Positions 33,148 to 49,600 of a DNA stretch of 64,000 nucleotides are shown piece after piece. The translations under genes and the position numbers were made by a program. The notes beneath the pieces were generated by a model that was given only the letters and a program-made list of their open reading frames with translations, was not told the origin of the DNA and did no database searches. This DNA comes from Sclerotinia nivalis (lineage: Eukaryota > Ascomycota > Leotiomycetes > Helotiales > Sclerotiniaceae): NCBI GenBank assembly GCA_029531795.1, contig JAPEIS010000012.1:372001-436000 (forward strand), given 5' to 3'. Numbering within the stretch: the first letter of the stretch is position 1; each line of letters starts with the position of its first letter.

Positions 33148-34435
33148 TTATATCTCCAAACTCCCCTTTGTTTCATTATCATCCGGTGATTGGGTCTTCT
33201 CGACCATTGCCTTCTTCATCACTAACTGTACCGACACTTGTTCCTTCATCCACATCCATTCATTTATTATAACCCCCCGAGCAATATCATGATCACTCAT
33301 ACTCCAAATTACCGTCAGTGTATTACTCCTTTGAGCCGTTCTAGATATCTTCTTCGAGAGGTGCATTGGTTCTGCCTCGAACTCCTGTGGGTAAACTCGT
33401 TTTACTCCGATTGCTGTTGTTTCTTCCTGAAAAGGCTGTGCCAATGTAGCTAGATTGTTCTCAGTTTGTTTCACAGTTTCTAGAATCTCTACCGTTGTGG
33501 AAATGTTTTGTGTAATGGCTTTATTGACCGGGTTTATTTCCACCAGGGCATTTCCAGAGTACTTGGATGCTGAAGGATTTAATGCCACCGCTAGTCTTGA
33601 CTGTTCCGGATCGTTGGTGTTGGACAGATCCTGATCTGATTTTGGTATCATCTGATCGTCTGTAACATGCGATCTGTAGTGTTCGAGGGCATACTTATCC
33701 AGTAACTGACAAGGTTCCCCGAGATCATTAATCAGATAGCTGCAGATTTCACCACGCCAACTACGTCCTATGTCCCCAGATTTATCAGCCCTTCTATCGT
33801 TGGTGTTATTTGACACTTAACCTACTATATCTACCTCTCAGATGAGCCAGATCATCAAGAACACTTCCATGACTGACAATCACAACTTCGGCCATGTTGG
33901 TAGTGGACCGTAAATCTCTGAGCGCCATCTTTAAAGCCGGGATTTTCCAATCCTGATTTTTCGGAGCCCATTTGCCAAAAGATTTCTCGTTCCACCCTTC
34001 CTCAACTTTATCAAAATCTACTTGTCCGCCGAAGTGTTCCTGTAGGTAGTCTTTGTCCATTCCTATACCGTTCGCAGAAGCATCCCAATTCTGAAGCACA
34101 TCCATAGCTTGAACCTTCACACCTCTAGCGATGACATCTTTGAAGGATAAAAGTGCAGTATTAATGGTTCTTTTCATGGGTGAACACCATATATGAGTGA
34201 TGTAATTGCTTTTTGAAGAAAACTTCTTTGAGAATCTCCGGCAATTTGAACGGCCCTCTGAAGTCAGATCTGGATCGCACATGAAACAGGCCAGACTTTC
34301 GTGAAAACCCCGCGCCTTGTGCGCAGACTAAAAGAGCTTACTTAACTCTGACCATTCTCTTGTTCCGACATGGACTTTGGGACGCGGAGAATTACTAACC
34401 TGTTCATGACGAATCAAATGTACGATGACATGCAT
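33148..34435 (-). CDS. Histidine-phosphatase-superfamily (phosphoglycerate-mutase-like) protein
   Basis: Three exons join in frame to 382 residues: 34400-34435, 33835-34327 and 33148-33767. The introns are 34328-34399 (72 nt) and 33768-33834 (67 nt, branch-like GCTGAT). Exon 1 carries the phosphohistidine motif LIRHEQ (His10; the family norm is R-H-G/A). DPDLTSEG (about 30-37) and CSPMKRTINTA (about 60-70, second catalytic Arg) follow, and VSHGSVLDDL (His165) is the second catalytic His. After splicing, GRSWRGEICSY matches the G-W-x-N-x-E-x-R-S-Y region that ends the fold. Two oddities are LQN where the family usually has the proton-donating LQE, and a disordered C-terminal extension of about 180 residues. 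The substrate is unknown. If catalytic it should be a cytosolic phosphatase; a pseudoenzyme is possible. Confidence 0.85.
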
Positions 34436-35692
34436 CGTGAAGCAGATACTAATGACAAAAAGTGTATTCGAGACAGTGACAGAGGGAAAAAGATGGAGCT
34501 TAAATTTGGAGACTTGAGGTGTCTGTCTAGCCTGAAGACGACCAAGTTTGAATGATTGGACTGCAAGCCACCTTAAGATAAAATAAAAGCTGCACCCAAG
34601 ATATGCAACTCGGCCTTTGTCGATATCGAATTTTCTAGTTGAGAATTGGTCCGTTTGTCAATTGAGTCTTTTGAACGGGTTTGCAGTTGGGAGGCTAATA
34701 TGGCGTCCTTGGTCATAGAAATGGAGTTTTGATACATGAATGATAGGTGTTGGTATCAAATGGTAAGGTTCAAAGTGTAAAGTACTTTAGTCTATTTGAT
34801 AAGACTTATTCTTGATTACTTTCTATTCTATATTGAAAGAACAAACTCCTTAAATATATATTTAAGAAACTCGTACGGCTCCTTATAAATCACATGATCT
34901 AATACGATTATATGGTTTAACTACGGTTGTTCTCTTCATGATCATATGACTATGATCCCGACAATAGGATAGCCTATGTTAACTTTCAGAGAGAGGCAGA
35001 AAGAAGCAATGGCAACGCAAAAATCTTTCTATGCATGAATCAAATTTGATGCATCGAGCCGAATGCAACGTGTATCCTTTGGAGGCCAGTACCTGCTCGT
35101 AGGTATGTATCAATTATCAATTTGATAATCGAGGTTGGATTTTTTGGACCCAATATTGAGAAAGTTAACAACAATATTACAATGTAGCCCACCCACTCTC
35201 AGCCTTAAAACAATATAATATCAAAATCCTCAATCCGACCCATTCATCTATTTCGTGCATATGCGCGCAAGGACCATTCTTTAAAATGGATTGGTCGTGA
35301 TGTGATTGATGTCTGGATTTCGGATTGCCTGGAAATGCTGAAGACACTTAGCTTGGGCTTGGAAGCGAGAATCATGGCCAAAAATAAATTGGTTGCGGGG
35401 CTGGTTGCTGTGTAAACAAATGATAAACCCAACCTCCCGCTTTTTCCCCAGCCTCGTATTTTCTACCAAGGAACCATGAGTTGGCACTTTCATACAACAC
35501 AGAAATTTCTTGACGGAGACTTTTTCGATACTTTATCAATACATCAAGCTCAATTGACGAATATTTCAATTCACGATAACCTTTTATTATCTGTGGATGG
35601 TACGAGGCTGCACTTAGTTGGAGTCAATACAACTCACACCATCTCCAAAAACCAATACAATTAACGACAATTCCTACGAAAAGGAATCAATC
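34436..35692. other. Intergenic stretch between divergent genes
   Basis: The left side is upstream of the histidine-phosphatase gene and the right side upstream of the membrane-protein gene, so this is a shared 1.26 kb promoter region. No gene is recognised. The last 100 bp before 35693 are in frame with the next gene and give an alternative upstream ATG at 35618, judged less likely. Confidence 0.5.
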
Positions 35693-37105
35693 ATGCCTGT
35701 TATCGCCTCTTACGTCTCTCCTCTCCTCAGACGCACCGCCATTGCGCCTCCCTCTTCCGACCTGGCACCCTCTATGCCTGATATCATCACTAGAACTCTC
35801 ACCGCACGCGATGGAGTCGGCACAGTGGATCCCTCTAATGGTGTTACACCTTTCGAGAGTGTTCCTAACAAATTCGTCTTCATACTCCTCGGACTAATTG
35901 GTGCTGGCTTTGTTCTTACTGGTATATGGTTCTTCTTCATCGCCAAGAATGGTGGATTTGTCTTTCATGAAAATGATTGGGATGATTATAAGTCTACTGT
36001 CTTGAGACGCAAAGGTCCCAATGGTACTACACTTTCTGGAGGTTCAGAATCTACGGATCTTGGAGGTGGCAGTGTAGTGCATGGGGAAAAGAAGAGGAGT
36101 ACATGGGGAAGGAAGAATAAAAAAAGTAAGAAGGGGGGAAGTGGTATGGAGAGGTCAAGATATAAGGACTATGATGTGGAAGAGAGTTCGGTTGGCACAC
36201 AAAGCGAGCTTACTTACAGCGAAATGAGCGAGGTCAATTACCCGAGAAGGGAAAAGAAAAACAAGAAAAGCAGACTCCGTGGTGGTGATTTGGGCGATGT
36301 ACCGGAATCCGAATATGGCGATGATGTTGCAGACCTTCGAGCATACCGACATGAGAAACCAGCACGAGTTGGTGGCATGAACAGGGAAAGTGAGTCTAGT
36401 ATCTGGGAAGGATCTACCAACCCTGAAGGCTCTACTGTCTCCGATGGACTTATACAAAACCGCGAGAGAACACCTGAGGCTACCCCCGAAAGACCAAAGA
36501 AGAGCAGCAAGAGCAACAACAAAGATCACTACAAGATTCGAAAGGTTGTCGGTACAGTTCAAGGCCCACGCCCTTCAACAAAGGATAATGGTGGAAGCTC
36601 GACTTTCTGGAATAGACAGAACACTACTAAGAAGAGTTCAAGACAGAGTGAAGCCGATTCAAGCATAACGGACGATGAGAGAATCAAAGCCGAAGCCAAG
36701 AAACTCCAAGATAAGGGAAGAGCCGCTCAGCGTAGAGATTTCAGTTTCCGCGTTGGTGATGATAATAGCTCCGCCGCTGGATCTTCTCTCATATCAGCTC
36801 GTGACGCAGCCGCGGTGAGAGAACAAGAGCGCCATGAACGAGAAGCGAGACGCGCTAGACGTGAAGCTAGAAAACAAAGTAGGAGTCAAGCACATTTGGC
36901 TCCACCTGCTTACTCGGCCGCGGAGTCGAGTGTTGGTGGAAGCGAATTGACTAGTGTACGAGAGGATAGTGAAGTTAATGGCGATACTGGACATAAGAGT
37001 TATCCTTGTTTTATTCCGGGGTTGAGTAGTGAGAGGGGTGGAAATGAAACGGATTATACGGAGGATAGGAGGAAGAAGAGAAATGGCGGTTATAGGAGGG
37101 AGTAA
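35693..37105 (+). CDS. Single-pass membrane protein with long basic/acidic cytosolic tail (conserved-looking, unnamed)
   Basis: A 470-residue single-exon protein. Residues 1-58 are Ser/Pro/Thr-rich, residues 61-83 (FVFILLGLIGAGFVLTGIWF...) form the only transmembrane helix, and then comes the stretch KNGGFVFHENDWDDYKSTVL, followed by RRKGPNGTTLSGGSES. I believe this juxtamembrane stretch recurs in unnamed proteins of many Pezizomycotina, but that is from memory and unproven here. The remaining tail is charged and disordered, with a coiled-coil-like Arg/Glu segment at about 390-425 (EQERHEREARRARREARKQS). The start at 35693 is preferred because the extra 25 residues from 35618 are unlike a conserved N-terminus and the AATCATGCC context is fair. 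The role is unknown; a membrane-tethered scaffold is conceivable. Confidence 0.8.
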   Translation: MPVIASYVSPLLRRTAIAPPSSDLAPSMPDIITRTLTARDGVGTVDPSNGVTPFESVPNKFVFILLGLIGAGFVLTGIWFFFIAKNGGFVFHENDWDDYKSTVLRRKGPNGTTLSGGSESTDLGGGSVVHGEKKRSTWGRKNKKSKKGGSGMERSRYKDYDVEESSVGTQSELTYSEMSEVNYPRREKKNKKSRLRGGDLGDVPESEYGDDVADLRAYRHEKPARVGGMNRESESSIWEGSTNPEGSTVSDGLIQNRERTPEATPERPKKSSKSNNKDHYKIRKVVGTVQGPRPSTKDNGGSSTFWNRQNTTKKSSRQSEADSSITDDERIKAEAKKLQDKGRAAQRRDFSFRVGDDNSSAAGSSLISARDAAAVREQERHEREARRARREARKQSRSQAHLAPPAYSAAESSVGGSELTSVREDSEVNGDTGHKSYPCFIPGLSSERGGNETDYTEDRRKKRNGGYRRE

Positions 37106-38133
37106 ATGAATTTGGGGAATGATGATTGGGATGGATATGCTTGTATGACTTGGTTTAGGATGGACGAAGGGAAACGGGAACTGGCCAGCAAATACTGGCA
37201 CGAAATACGATACGATGTTATGTATGTAATGGTCGGAGGCACGGATGGATGGATGGATGGTCGGAACTGTGGATATAATGGGGATGGATGATTTCATAAT
37301 GAGCCATGGTTTTCTTTTTCTTTATAAGGAGTTCATGTCACATGGCCACGGCCATTCCAGGATTTGTAAATGTAAAATCACAAGTTTAGATAGCAAGCAA
37401 TGGGCACAGCGAATAAATAAGACTTACATATGCATTTACACATATGGTACATCTCATTTCTATTTGAAACGCGGTTCAATTCAATCCAACTCAACTGTGC
37501 ATGCATACCAGCAAGCTCATTCCGCTTCATTTCACAACTCGCGAATTCCACGTTCATATTCTCTATATCTATCTCTCAAACACACCCCCGCAAACAAAAA
37601 AATGAAATTCAATAAACCCCCCACCTTTTCAAAAATCCCCCCCCGCCACCAAAAAAATTCCCCAAGCAAAACAACCCGTCAGTGCTCTCTTTAATCAGCA
37701 TATCTTCCACTTTCATATTTTGGAAACCTCAATCGATATCCAGATTCAAATCAAAAGATTCAAATCATTCAAATCGAAAGATATAAGATATAAGATCCAA
37801 GGCCTAAAATATGAAAGTAAAAGCAACTCAGCTTCTCCAGTAGGTAGAACCCCATATACCAAAGAGGTTTTGCAGAAGTAAAACACTACTCTGATGTATT
37901 GGGTTGGGAGGGAGAAGTGATTTTGTTTCTTCATCCGGGTGTTTGTTTGGGAGGTGAGGAGTGGGGGTTGGGGGTTGGGATGTTTTTGGACCCTTAACGG
38001 GGAAATGGGAAAGAGGAAAGACGTTGATGATACTTACCACTAGCTGATCTGATGTAGAATGAAAATCACGCGAAGAAAGTAGGGAGTTAATGATCTTGTT
38101 CGAGAATTTATGTTTTGATTTTCGACCATAAAA
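37106..38133. other. Intergenic stretch between convergent genes
   Basis: This region lies between the 3' ends of the membrane-protein gene and RIO1, so it should contain two 3' UTRs. There is a short (GGAT)n tract at about 37243-37260. C- and A-rich low-complexity sequence occurs near 37,600-37,680. No gene is supported. Confidence 0.55.
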
Positions 38134-40068
38134 CTAGTGCTTATGTTTTGCCGTCGAACTCACTAGTTTCTTTTTGAGATGTTTGGGGATTTTATCTTTC
38201 CTCTTTTCGCGTTTTTCTTCTTTGACTGCTTTTTTGTGTTCCTATTGTTGGGAAGATGGAATTAGTGATCGGAAGTTATGAAACCATGTTTGAGAATTGA
38301 AATAGTTGAGTATGGTCAGACAAAAAGTTCTCGTAATTTGTAATCTGGTCCCAGAAGGGACGTCATGTTTTGTGGATGGAAATTGGGTCATCATTCCGTG
38401 ATAGGTGGTACAGAGTGTGGTAGGTGGAAAAGCGAAAGAAAAAATGCCAATACATACCTTCTTAGCATCCTTATCCTCAAATCTCTTGCCCCTTGGCGTA
38501 CCCTTCTCAAATCTCTTCTCATCATCATCGTCTCCATCTTCTCCAGCCTCATCACCCTCCTCATCCTCATCATCACTAGCCTGGCTGTCACCCACAGTAT
38601 CCTCTGCATCCGCCTCGTTGCCTGAAGACATTGGCATCTTATCAGCAGCCAACAAGTTCCTGTACACAAGGTCGCCTCTCTCGCCTTTACCTACTTTCTC
38701 GGCGTCGCGCTCGAAATCGTAGACTTGTTCTAGAGTTTGTGGTATGTATTGTTGACGAAAGACTTCGTTTTCGACTTCTTGCTCGGCGACAGCCTCTTCA
38801 GTTACAGCTTCTTCTGGCCTTTCGATAAGTAGTTTCTCGAGCGCCTCGCTAAGTCCTGGCTCCTGAGTTGGTCCATCGTGGAAAGTTATGAATTGATAAA
38901 TAGTTTGTTCGGAAAGAACTTCGACATTCTTACGCTTGAAGAAATCTGAGACGTTCTTAATATCCATTCGGAGAAACTCCAACGAACGAGGATGGTCGTG
39001 CTCAACACTTTGAGATACGTCGATAATGAAAAGCTTTTTCTGGTGGTATAACACGTTATACTCACTCAAATCTGCGTGAACAAGTTTACATGATTGGTAC
39101 ATTCTTCGCATGAGTCCAATGAGTTGTAGGTAGAGTAATCGCCATTGCTCATCAACATCTTCACCAGAAAGCTCCACATCTCGAAGTCTTGGCGCTGCCC
39201 ATCCCTTTTTGTCACCTAGGAAACCCATTACAAGGACATGTAATCGAAGATGAACTGGCTCTGGGCAAGGAATTCCAGCCAAGTATAGACGTTTTAAATT
39301 TCGGAACTCTTTCTCGGCCCAGACTTTGACCATAGCTCTGTTATTTCCTTTATTGTATCCAGACCTGAATCTATGTTCGCCGGTAACATAACGATCACGA
39401 TCCTTAAAGACCAAAATACTAGTCTTGTAGACTTTGATAGCCCGGTGAATTGGTTGTGAATCTGCATCCGCTGAAGGAATTGACAAGGCTCCATATACGT
39501 TGGCTTCCTTACCCGTACTTAAACATCCATTGACTTCGGAAACAATACCTCTATTGATCATTTGAAGTAAAATCATACGTGTACGAGGATCCAAAACTTG
39601 TTCACTCGTCGCACGATCTGATTTATCCTTTCCATGTGTTTTGTGACCTCCATCGAATCCGCCATCTAATCTAATCTTCGCAGCATGTTTTGACAAACTG
39701 CTGATCTGATCATCGACACTTGCCTTGGTATTCGCAGCCGGTCTTTGAGGATTTATTCGAGGAGCACCGGTGGCGTTAGAATCATTGAGCTTGCGTTGAC
39801 GGTTATAGGATTTGGTAAGATCACCAGAGGATGGGTCATAATCAACATCATCAACGTATCCATCATCCTCTTCATCGAACAAATCATCGTATGCATCGTC
39901 TTCGTTATCTGCGGCATATTCTGTATTTTCACCAGAAGTTGGCGTCATTGGAGGGGCATCTGATGTGGCGGGGTGGACATATCCTTGATTTGGAATATAT
40001 GTGTGAGTTGGGTCTTGGCCTGCTGCTACAGCAGAGACAGATGTAGATATCTCAGCACTATCTGCCAT
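38134..40068 (-). CDS. RIO1: RIO1 atypical serine/threonine kinase
   Basis: RIO1 is an atypical kinase/ATPase needed for cytoplasmic maturation of the 40S subunit (late 20S pre-rRNA steps) and linked to the cell cycle. Exon 1 is 38458-40068 and exon 2 is 38134-38241, joined by a 216-nt intron with a GTATGT donor and AACAATAG acceptor; the product has 572 residues. The RIO ATP-binding motif STGKEANVYG lies at 184-193 with Lys212 following, the catalytic loop LVHADLSEYNVLY at 329-341 (Asp333), and the metal-binding IIDVSQSVE around Asp350. An acidic N-terminus (about 55-80) and an acidic stretch before the exon junction are typical of the family. Exon 2 supplies the conserved Lys/Arg-rich tail (KKAVKEEKREKRKDKIPKHL). 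Reading through the intron would give an unrelated 71-residue tail. Confidence 0.97.
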
Positions 40069-40412
40069 ATTTCAAAGGCACAGATGAAATCGTCTTGGGT
40101 ATCAACTTTCGGTGTTTTGAAAGTGGTGGTGGTAAAGAATGACTGACTGAAATTGTCATGGAGAATTTCTGCCGGGCGGTGGGACGTCACTTTTCCACGC
40201 TAAGAATCGCGAACTCTATCGCGTTTGCTAAACTTCAGCTTATTGACGCGACAAGCTAGCTCATTAAAACTCGATTGAATCCTTTTGTACAGTCAGTTCT
40301 GGTAGGAATTTGCTAAATTATTTGAATCAAGCAGAGACCAGTTCCTCTTACTTGGTGCGCTCTTCAAAACCACTAGGAATTGACGTTGCCCCGCTGGCGA
40401 CAAGTGGTCGCG
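40069..40412. promoter_or_regulatory. Divergent promoter shared by RIO1 and SMC3
   Basis: Only 344 bp separate the start codons of two divergently transcribed essential genes, so their promoters must overlap. No TATA box is obvious at either end. A palindrome-like CACTTTTCCACG region and GCGACAAG sequences are present, but no factor site can be named with confidence. Confidence 0.55.
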
Positions 40413-44254
<3,842 letters not shown>

Positions 44255-46680
44255 GTGTGTTGAGAGGAAAACCATGGGTTCTGATGTGTATACCTGGGAC
44301 ATTGTGCCTCGGCGTCGTTTTGTCGTGATATTTTCTCCGAGTGTGTAATTTATTGTATTTAGCTCTTGTTTAACTCGCTTTATTGGGAGAAGGCGTGGAT
44401 ACCTTGTGGCGAGGGGAGATGCCGCGTTAGGAAATACTTAACGTCTTGCTAGTACTGAGGCGAAGCGATGCATTTGAATTTTGATTAAGGAAGTTTTCAC
44501 ATTTGCTTATATTGTAATGTTCAACTGCCAATGAAATTCAATGATTCAATTCATCCCTGATATCTGCCGCCAATATCATTTCGTTGGGGCACGGTAGCTG
44601 TGATTTTGGAAGAGAGGATGCTGTATATAGGGCTAAATCTCGTGCAGTGTCTTTAGGTAGAATACCTCAAGCTGTGGCCCTAGTGGTAATGATCAAGGCC
44701 GTGTTATATTCCATCGCCGTCTCTACTTTGCATTGCACTAGCCTGATTTTCTTGACCTACAACCAACATGCACTTCCCTTCTCAATAATTTCATCGTCGA
44801 TAATTCTATACATTGTCGTCATTGCAGCACATTAGTTGTCGTCACTTTTGTACTAAATGCATTTGATACAACTCCAACGTTGGATGAACCACCTCGAGCA
44901 ATATGCCCAAGAAAAGTATGAGAGAACTTGCGATCAGTAGCCTCAAAAATAGACGCAGTTCTGCCTTGGCTAATTCTGAGATGTCAATTTTCCATGTCGC
45001 AGTCTAAGATTATGGCGCCTAGGAAACACCATTGTGTAGCTTTATATATATTCTTCAGTTGATCAGGAGTAGTCACATCAACCAACTATGGTGAAATTAA
45101 CCAATCTTACAAAATTCAATTTCCGAGGTAAAATATTTGATGATTCACCCCTTGGGGTTAAAAAAGGCGGGGTGAGCAAGCTGGTCGTTTCTCTTGCGGA
45201 TAACTAGCTATAAAGGAGATGAATGTGGTGTAGGAGTTGAGAGACTTGCCAGATAATGCAAGTCAGAGTCTTGGAAAATGCTCATGTTAGCAAGTCTGCG
45301 GGTATTAGTTTAGTATGGTCGAGCTTGTGCCTTTGTACTTGATTTCTAGTATTGTAGTGCTGGATATTAGCTCATCCATCGCGTTGTCTTGCGGGGTGTT
45401 GAGGATTATTGTTCGAGTATATATCATCACTTGTATGCAGAACTTCTTGCTGTCGCCAAAAGCTAATGTCACATACTGGTTGTGCACGAGGGTGCTTTGA
45501 GCGGGTAAAGTAATGGATAGGCATGAGGACTCAGGTGAAGGCAAGACGGGAGATATCCCATCTTCTTTCACTTCCACCTTAAATGTGGTATTCCACCACT
45601 GGGCCCCCACCTAAGCATAAAATTCACCTATCTCCCTCCACCTCTAATACCGAGGCCCTTTCTATATAATCCACCGCTCAGATGCCAATTACCCAGCATA
45701 TTCTTGCCATATGCGCAAATGACTATAATACAGGTCGAAGTCCACAAAATCCTTATGCATTTTTGTTTTAACTTTGAATCCGTCATGCAAACTTAAGCTA
45801 TTCCCTAATGCTTTCCAGAAGTTGACTCTGTCCAAAATCTATATAACAGCGGTTATCACTATCATCCTTCTTTGCCACTGTCATAATGGTCTTTCTATTC
45901 AAGGATTATTCCACGAGGAAAATAAATGGGTCCAAATGGGCGAATAGGATTTTTAACCTCCTAATATTGACCCCAGACTTAGAATATTCGGTAAGAAATG
46001 ACCTGAATGTACAAATCAACCTGGAACTTTTACTCAATTGAGGATTTGCATCTTTGAATTCTCAATAACTGTCGCCTCAGAATCAAAAGATTCACCGTAG
46101 TCTGTCACGTAGTCACTCAACCAATACCTCGAAAGTTAAAAAATTCGACAACGGCCCCAAGTTCTGAAAAAGGCAGCAGTTAACATTTTTTTGTTAAAAT
46201 AGAAAAACAACGACGACAAAAGAACTCCTAGGTAAAGAAAAAAACACCCCTTATATTCCTCCATCCTTTCTGATGGATCTCCCACCCTACACGTAGCTTT
46301 TCCTCAATCCATGTGCTTCCTTCCCATAAGCCGCACCCGCTCCGCACCATATGCAACCCCCTCCCTCCTCGATCCCAATTCCATTACATTCCCCTCCCTT
46401 AAAAGCTATCGGAACCTCCTCTCCTGATTTGAAGGGATGAAATTGTGAAATATTCTTGAAATGATTGATATTGTGTGCGGTAAACGTATGCGATGTTTAA
46501 ACTAGGAAATGGAGATGGCATGTTCGAAGGTATGAGTTATTAATTGTGGTAAAGTGTAATTTGTAGAAAGTAAAAAGTGGCGTGGTGGTGATAAATCGAA
46601 CGATGATTATTATCTCAATAAGCAAGGTGACATTGACTGTAAAGTGTACTGGCCAAGCACCTAGATCGTGCTACTCGTGT
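44255..46680. other. Intergenic stretch, weak fragment only
   Basis: About 2.4 kb between the 3' ends of SMC3 and the coiled-coil gene. A minus-strand open stretch at 45305-45610 has fairly protein-like composition (QWWNTTFKVEVKEDG, ALPxQS-like segments) but lacks an ATG at its beginning and could not be joined to other exons, so it may be an eroded gene fragment. Nothing else is recognised. Confidence 0.4.
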
Positions 46681-49600
46681 TTAATTAATAGGTCCTTCAG
46701 TCCTGGAGAGTTCCACTTTAACCTCAAAGGTTTTGAAGTCTGCCCAAGGAATTGTATCGCCATCCAACTCGCAATCAAACAATTCCTCTCTTTTGATGCA
46801 ATTATCTCTCGCTGTCCTTACGTCCGACAGGATCTCCTCCTCGTATAAAATATGATGTTCTTCAACTTCTTCCTTAGGTTTGACACTTTCGAGGACGTAC
46901 TCGGCGGCAGCATGATTGGCCATCTCCAACACTGTGTAAAGTTTGTTGTCATCGATAATTCCAATGGTCCGCTCTATCATACAGACTTTCTGGGTTTCAG
47001 GGTCAAGTTGCTCAATTGTCTTCTCATATCGAACCGTGTAGTATTGATTGGCAAATCTGGGATGAATCTCTCGCGGATCATATTTATCGATCTCTTTGGG
47101 GTTCATTGGCACAGCTTTGACGAAAACCTTGGTAATTTTGTGGTCATTATGAATGATTTGACAGGAATACTTATACTCCTGGTCCCATTTTTCAACAATC
47201 TCTTGCTGCATGTACTTTTTGGTCCTGTATTCGTTGACGAGAGTCTGCGCATATCTGTTGGCCTTGTCGACATCAAAGAACTTTTTCTTGAGGGCTGCTT
47301 CGTCTTCATGTTCGTGAAGAATTAATTGTGTCATGACCATATATACATTGACCATGGAATATGATGGGGGTTGTTGAGGCTTGGCACGCTCTGGCTGGGA
47401 TATTTGGCTTGGTGCTGTGGTCTGTGTCGATTGCTCTGCTAAAGTGTAAGAGGACCGCTGAGTTGATGAGCCTTCAAAGTATGCAGTCATATCAGGCATT
47501 GGTTCGACAACCTGCGCGCTATGATCATCGGAGTTGAGTGCAGCGGTTGTCATTTCAGGTTCTCTTTCAATAAGTAGCTCTTCTTCAAAGGCTGCTTCGA
47601 AGTCTTTCTCAAGATCGACCTCTTCCACAACCGGAGTTTCTGGTTGTACTTCATTAGCGTTTTTAGTAGCCTTGGTAGCAGCAGCGTTCTTTCGGGCATG
47701 TTCAATGAGACGTTCCGTCGTTTCTTCATCATCAGGATCCTCTTCGGACTCAGAGGATGAGTCGTCGCTGAAAAGTGGTCCTAATTTCTTCACTGGTGAT
47801 ATTTGGGAACGTCGAGCGGCGCGCGATTCAGCCAATGCTTTCAAGCTTTCGGCTGTTCTGGCTTCATGCTCTTTTCGAGCCTGGGTCTCAGGATCGTCGT
47901 CATCTTCTTCCATGTGATTGGATTCGCTGGCAGTATCTGAAGATGAAACTTGCGCGGCCGCACCGAATCCATTGGGCAGATTAGAAACAGCGTCATGCTC
48001 ATGCTCACTTGAAGATTTTTCTCCCGAACTACGTTTATTTCTTCGGTTTTTCTCTCGCTGGAATACTAATTAGCATAAACATATCAAAGTGTCAATAAGA
48101 AATCATACCTCTCGCTTCTTCATGAGCTTGTCAAGCATGGTTTCCAGCTCAAATTCACCAAGCTCCTTGCCATCTTGACGAGCCTTATCCCTAAACTCCT
48201 TTTCTTTCTTCTTGCGATATTCAACTGTTTTCTTCCGAGAAATTTCATCCTTTCTTGCATCTGCTCGTTGCTTATTCAAAGCATCTTTCCGAGCTTTTGC
48301 CTCGGCCTGGATTCTTTCCCGGTCAGCTTCAATTTCATCTCGCTCCGCTTGTGAAATAAATTTGGTTTCTGGTCTAGTTGAGGTGGCAGTAGGCTTTGGA
48401 GGAGGTGGAGGTAATGGAAGCGGGCGTGTTTTTGGGACTGGAGGATCTGTAGTGGCTTTCTCAATGACAGTATTGGGTTGTTTCTGTTGTTCGCGAGGCA
48501 CAAAAGCATCTGGTCCATGTAGAGGTTTCAGTTTGATGTCGAATACCGAGCTGCCTGGCGACTTTGTCAAAGACTGGGTACAATTTTTCTTCGGTGCAGC
48601 CTTTGATGGTGCTTTTGAAGTCGCCCTAGGAGCAGCTTTGCGAGCAGCGGTGTTTGGACTTGGCTCGGTGGCTACGGATTTCTCACGTTTCCTTTTTGCA
48701 GCTGCATGTTCATCTGGTCTCTTTTTGCGAGTAGCTTCACGCTCCGCCTCTCTGTCTTCAAGAACGTTGCCACCACTAGTGTTGGGTATGGTCTTGGCAA
48801 AGATCTCGGTTATACTAGCAGGAGCTTGATCTTGCTCTACGGATGGGACGATAGTTGAGTCGCCACTAGCGGCTTCTGGAATCTGAAGCTGGTTTGTGAT
48901 TTGTCGATCTGGGGAGGCTTCCACAGATGTTATTTGCGTCTCTGGAAGGAACAATGAATCTTCATCATCGACGTCCATGTTTGTGGGAAGCGTGGCTTGC
49001 GGAGGTGAAGTGTTTGCTGCACTCGTAGTACCATTCTCAGTCGTGGACTTCCTCGCAGGTTTCAGTGACGCAGCTGCTTGTGCCGTAACCTGAGCAGTAA
49101 GCTTTTGCATGTTGCGGTTCATTTTATCCATTTCTGCTGCGTGCTCTTTTCTTTCTCTATCCGAAATCTGCTTTTGTTCCTCAAGAGCTTTCAGGGCAGC
49201 CGATTCTTCTTTTTTCGCCTGTAATTTGTCAATGGCATCTTTGCGTCTCTTTTCTGCGTCCTGTGCTTCCCTTAAAGACTGATGATGGCGGTCAGCATCG
49301 CGTTTGGCTTTTCTTGAGGCTACGTCTTTGTTTTTCTCACGCTGCTCAGCATCCTTCTTATTACGCTCCTTTTGAGCCCTCAATTCATTCTTCTGTCGTT
49401 TGGCCTCGGCATTAATGGCATCAATGGCATCTTGTTTCTCCTTGGCTTCTCGCGACCTCTGAGCTTTAAGACGTTTGGCCTCATCGCGTTCTCGTTTTTC
49501 CTCCTCGGTCTCACTAACAACTTCCCCGAAGAGATCTCTTTGCAGAGCCTCACGATCAGCGATGAGCTCCTTTTGGACAATTTTCTCCGCTGCTTGTCTC

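Noticed and set aside
36155..36562. 135-codon minus-strand frame
   Set aside because: It is a shadow of the membrane-protein gene on the other strand.
48212..48829. 205-codon plus-strand frame
   Set aside because: It is antisense to the Ala/Lys/Glu-rich part of the coiled-coil gene; such codon patterns leave the complementary strand open.
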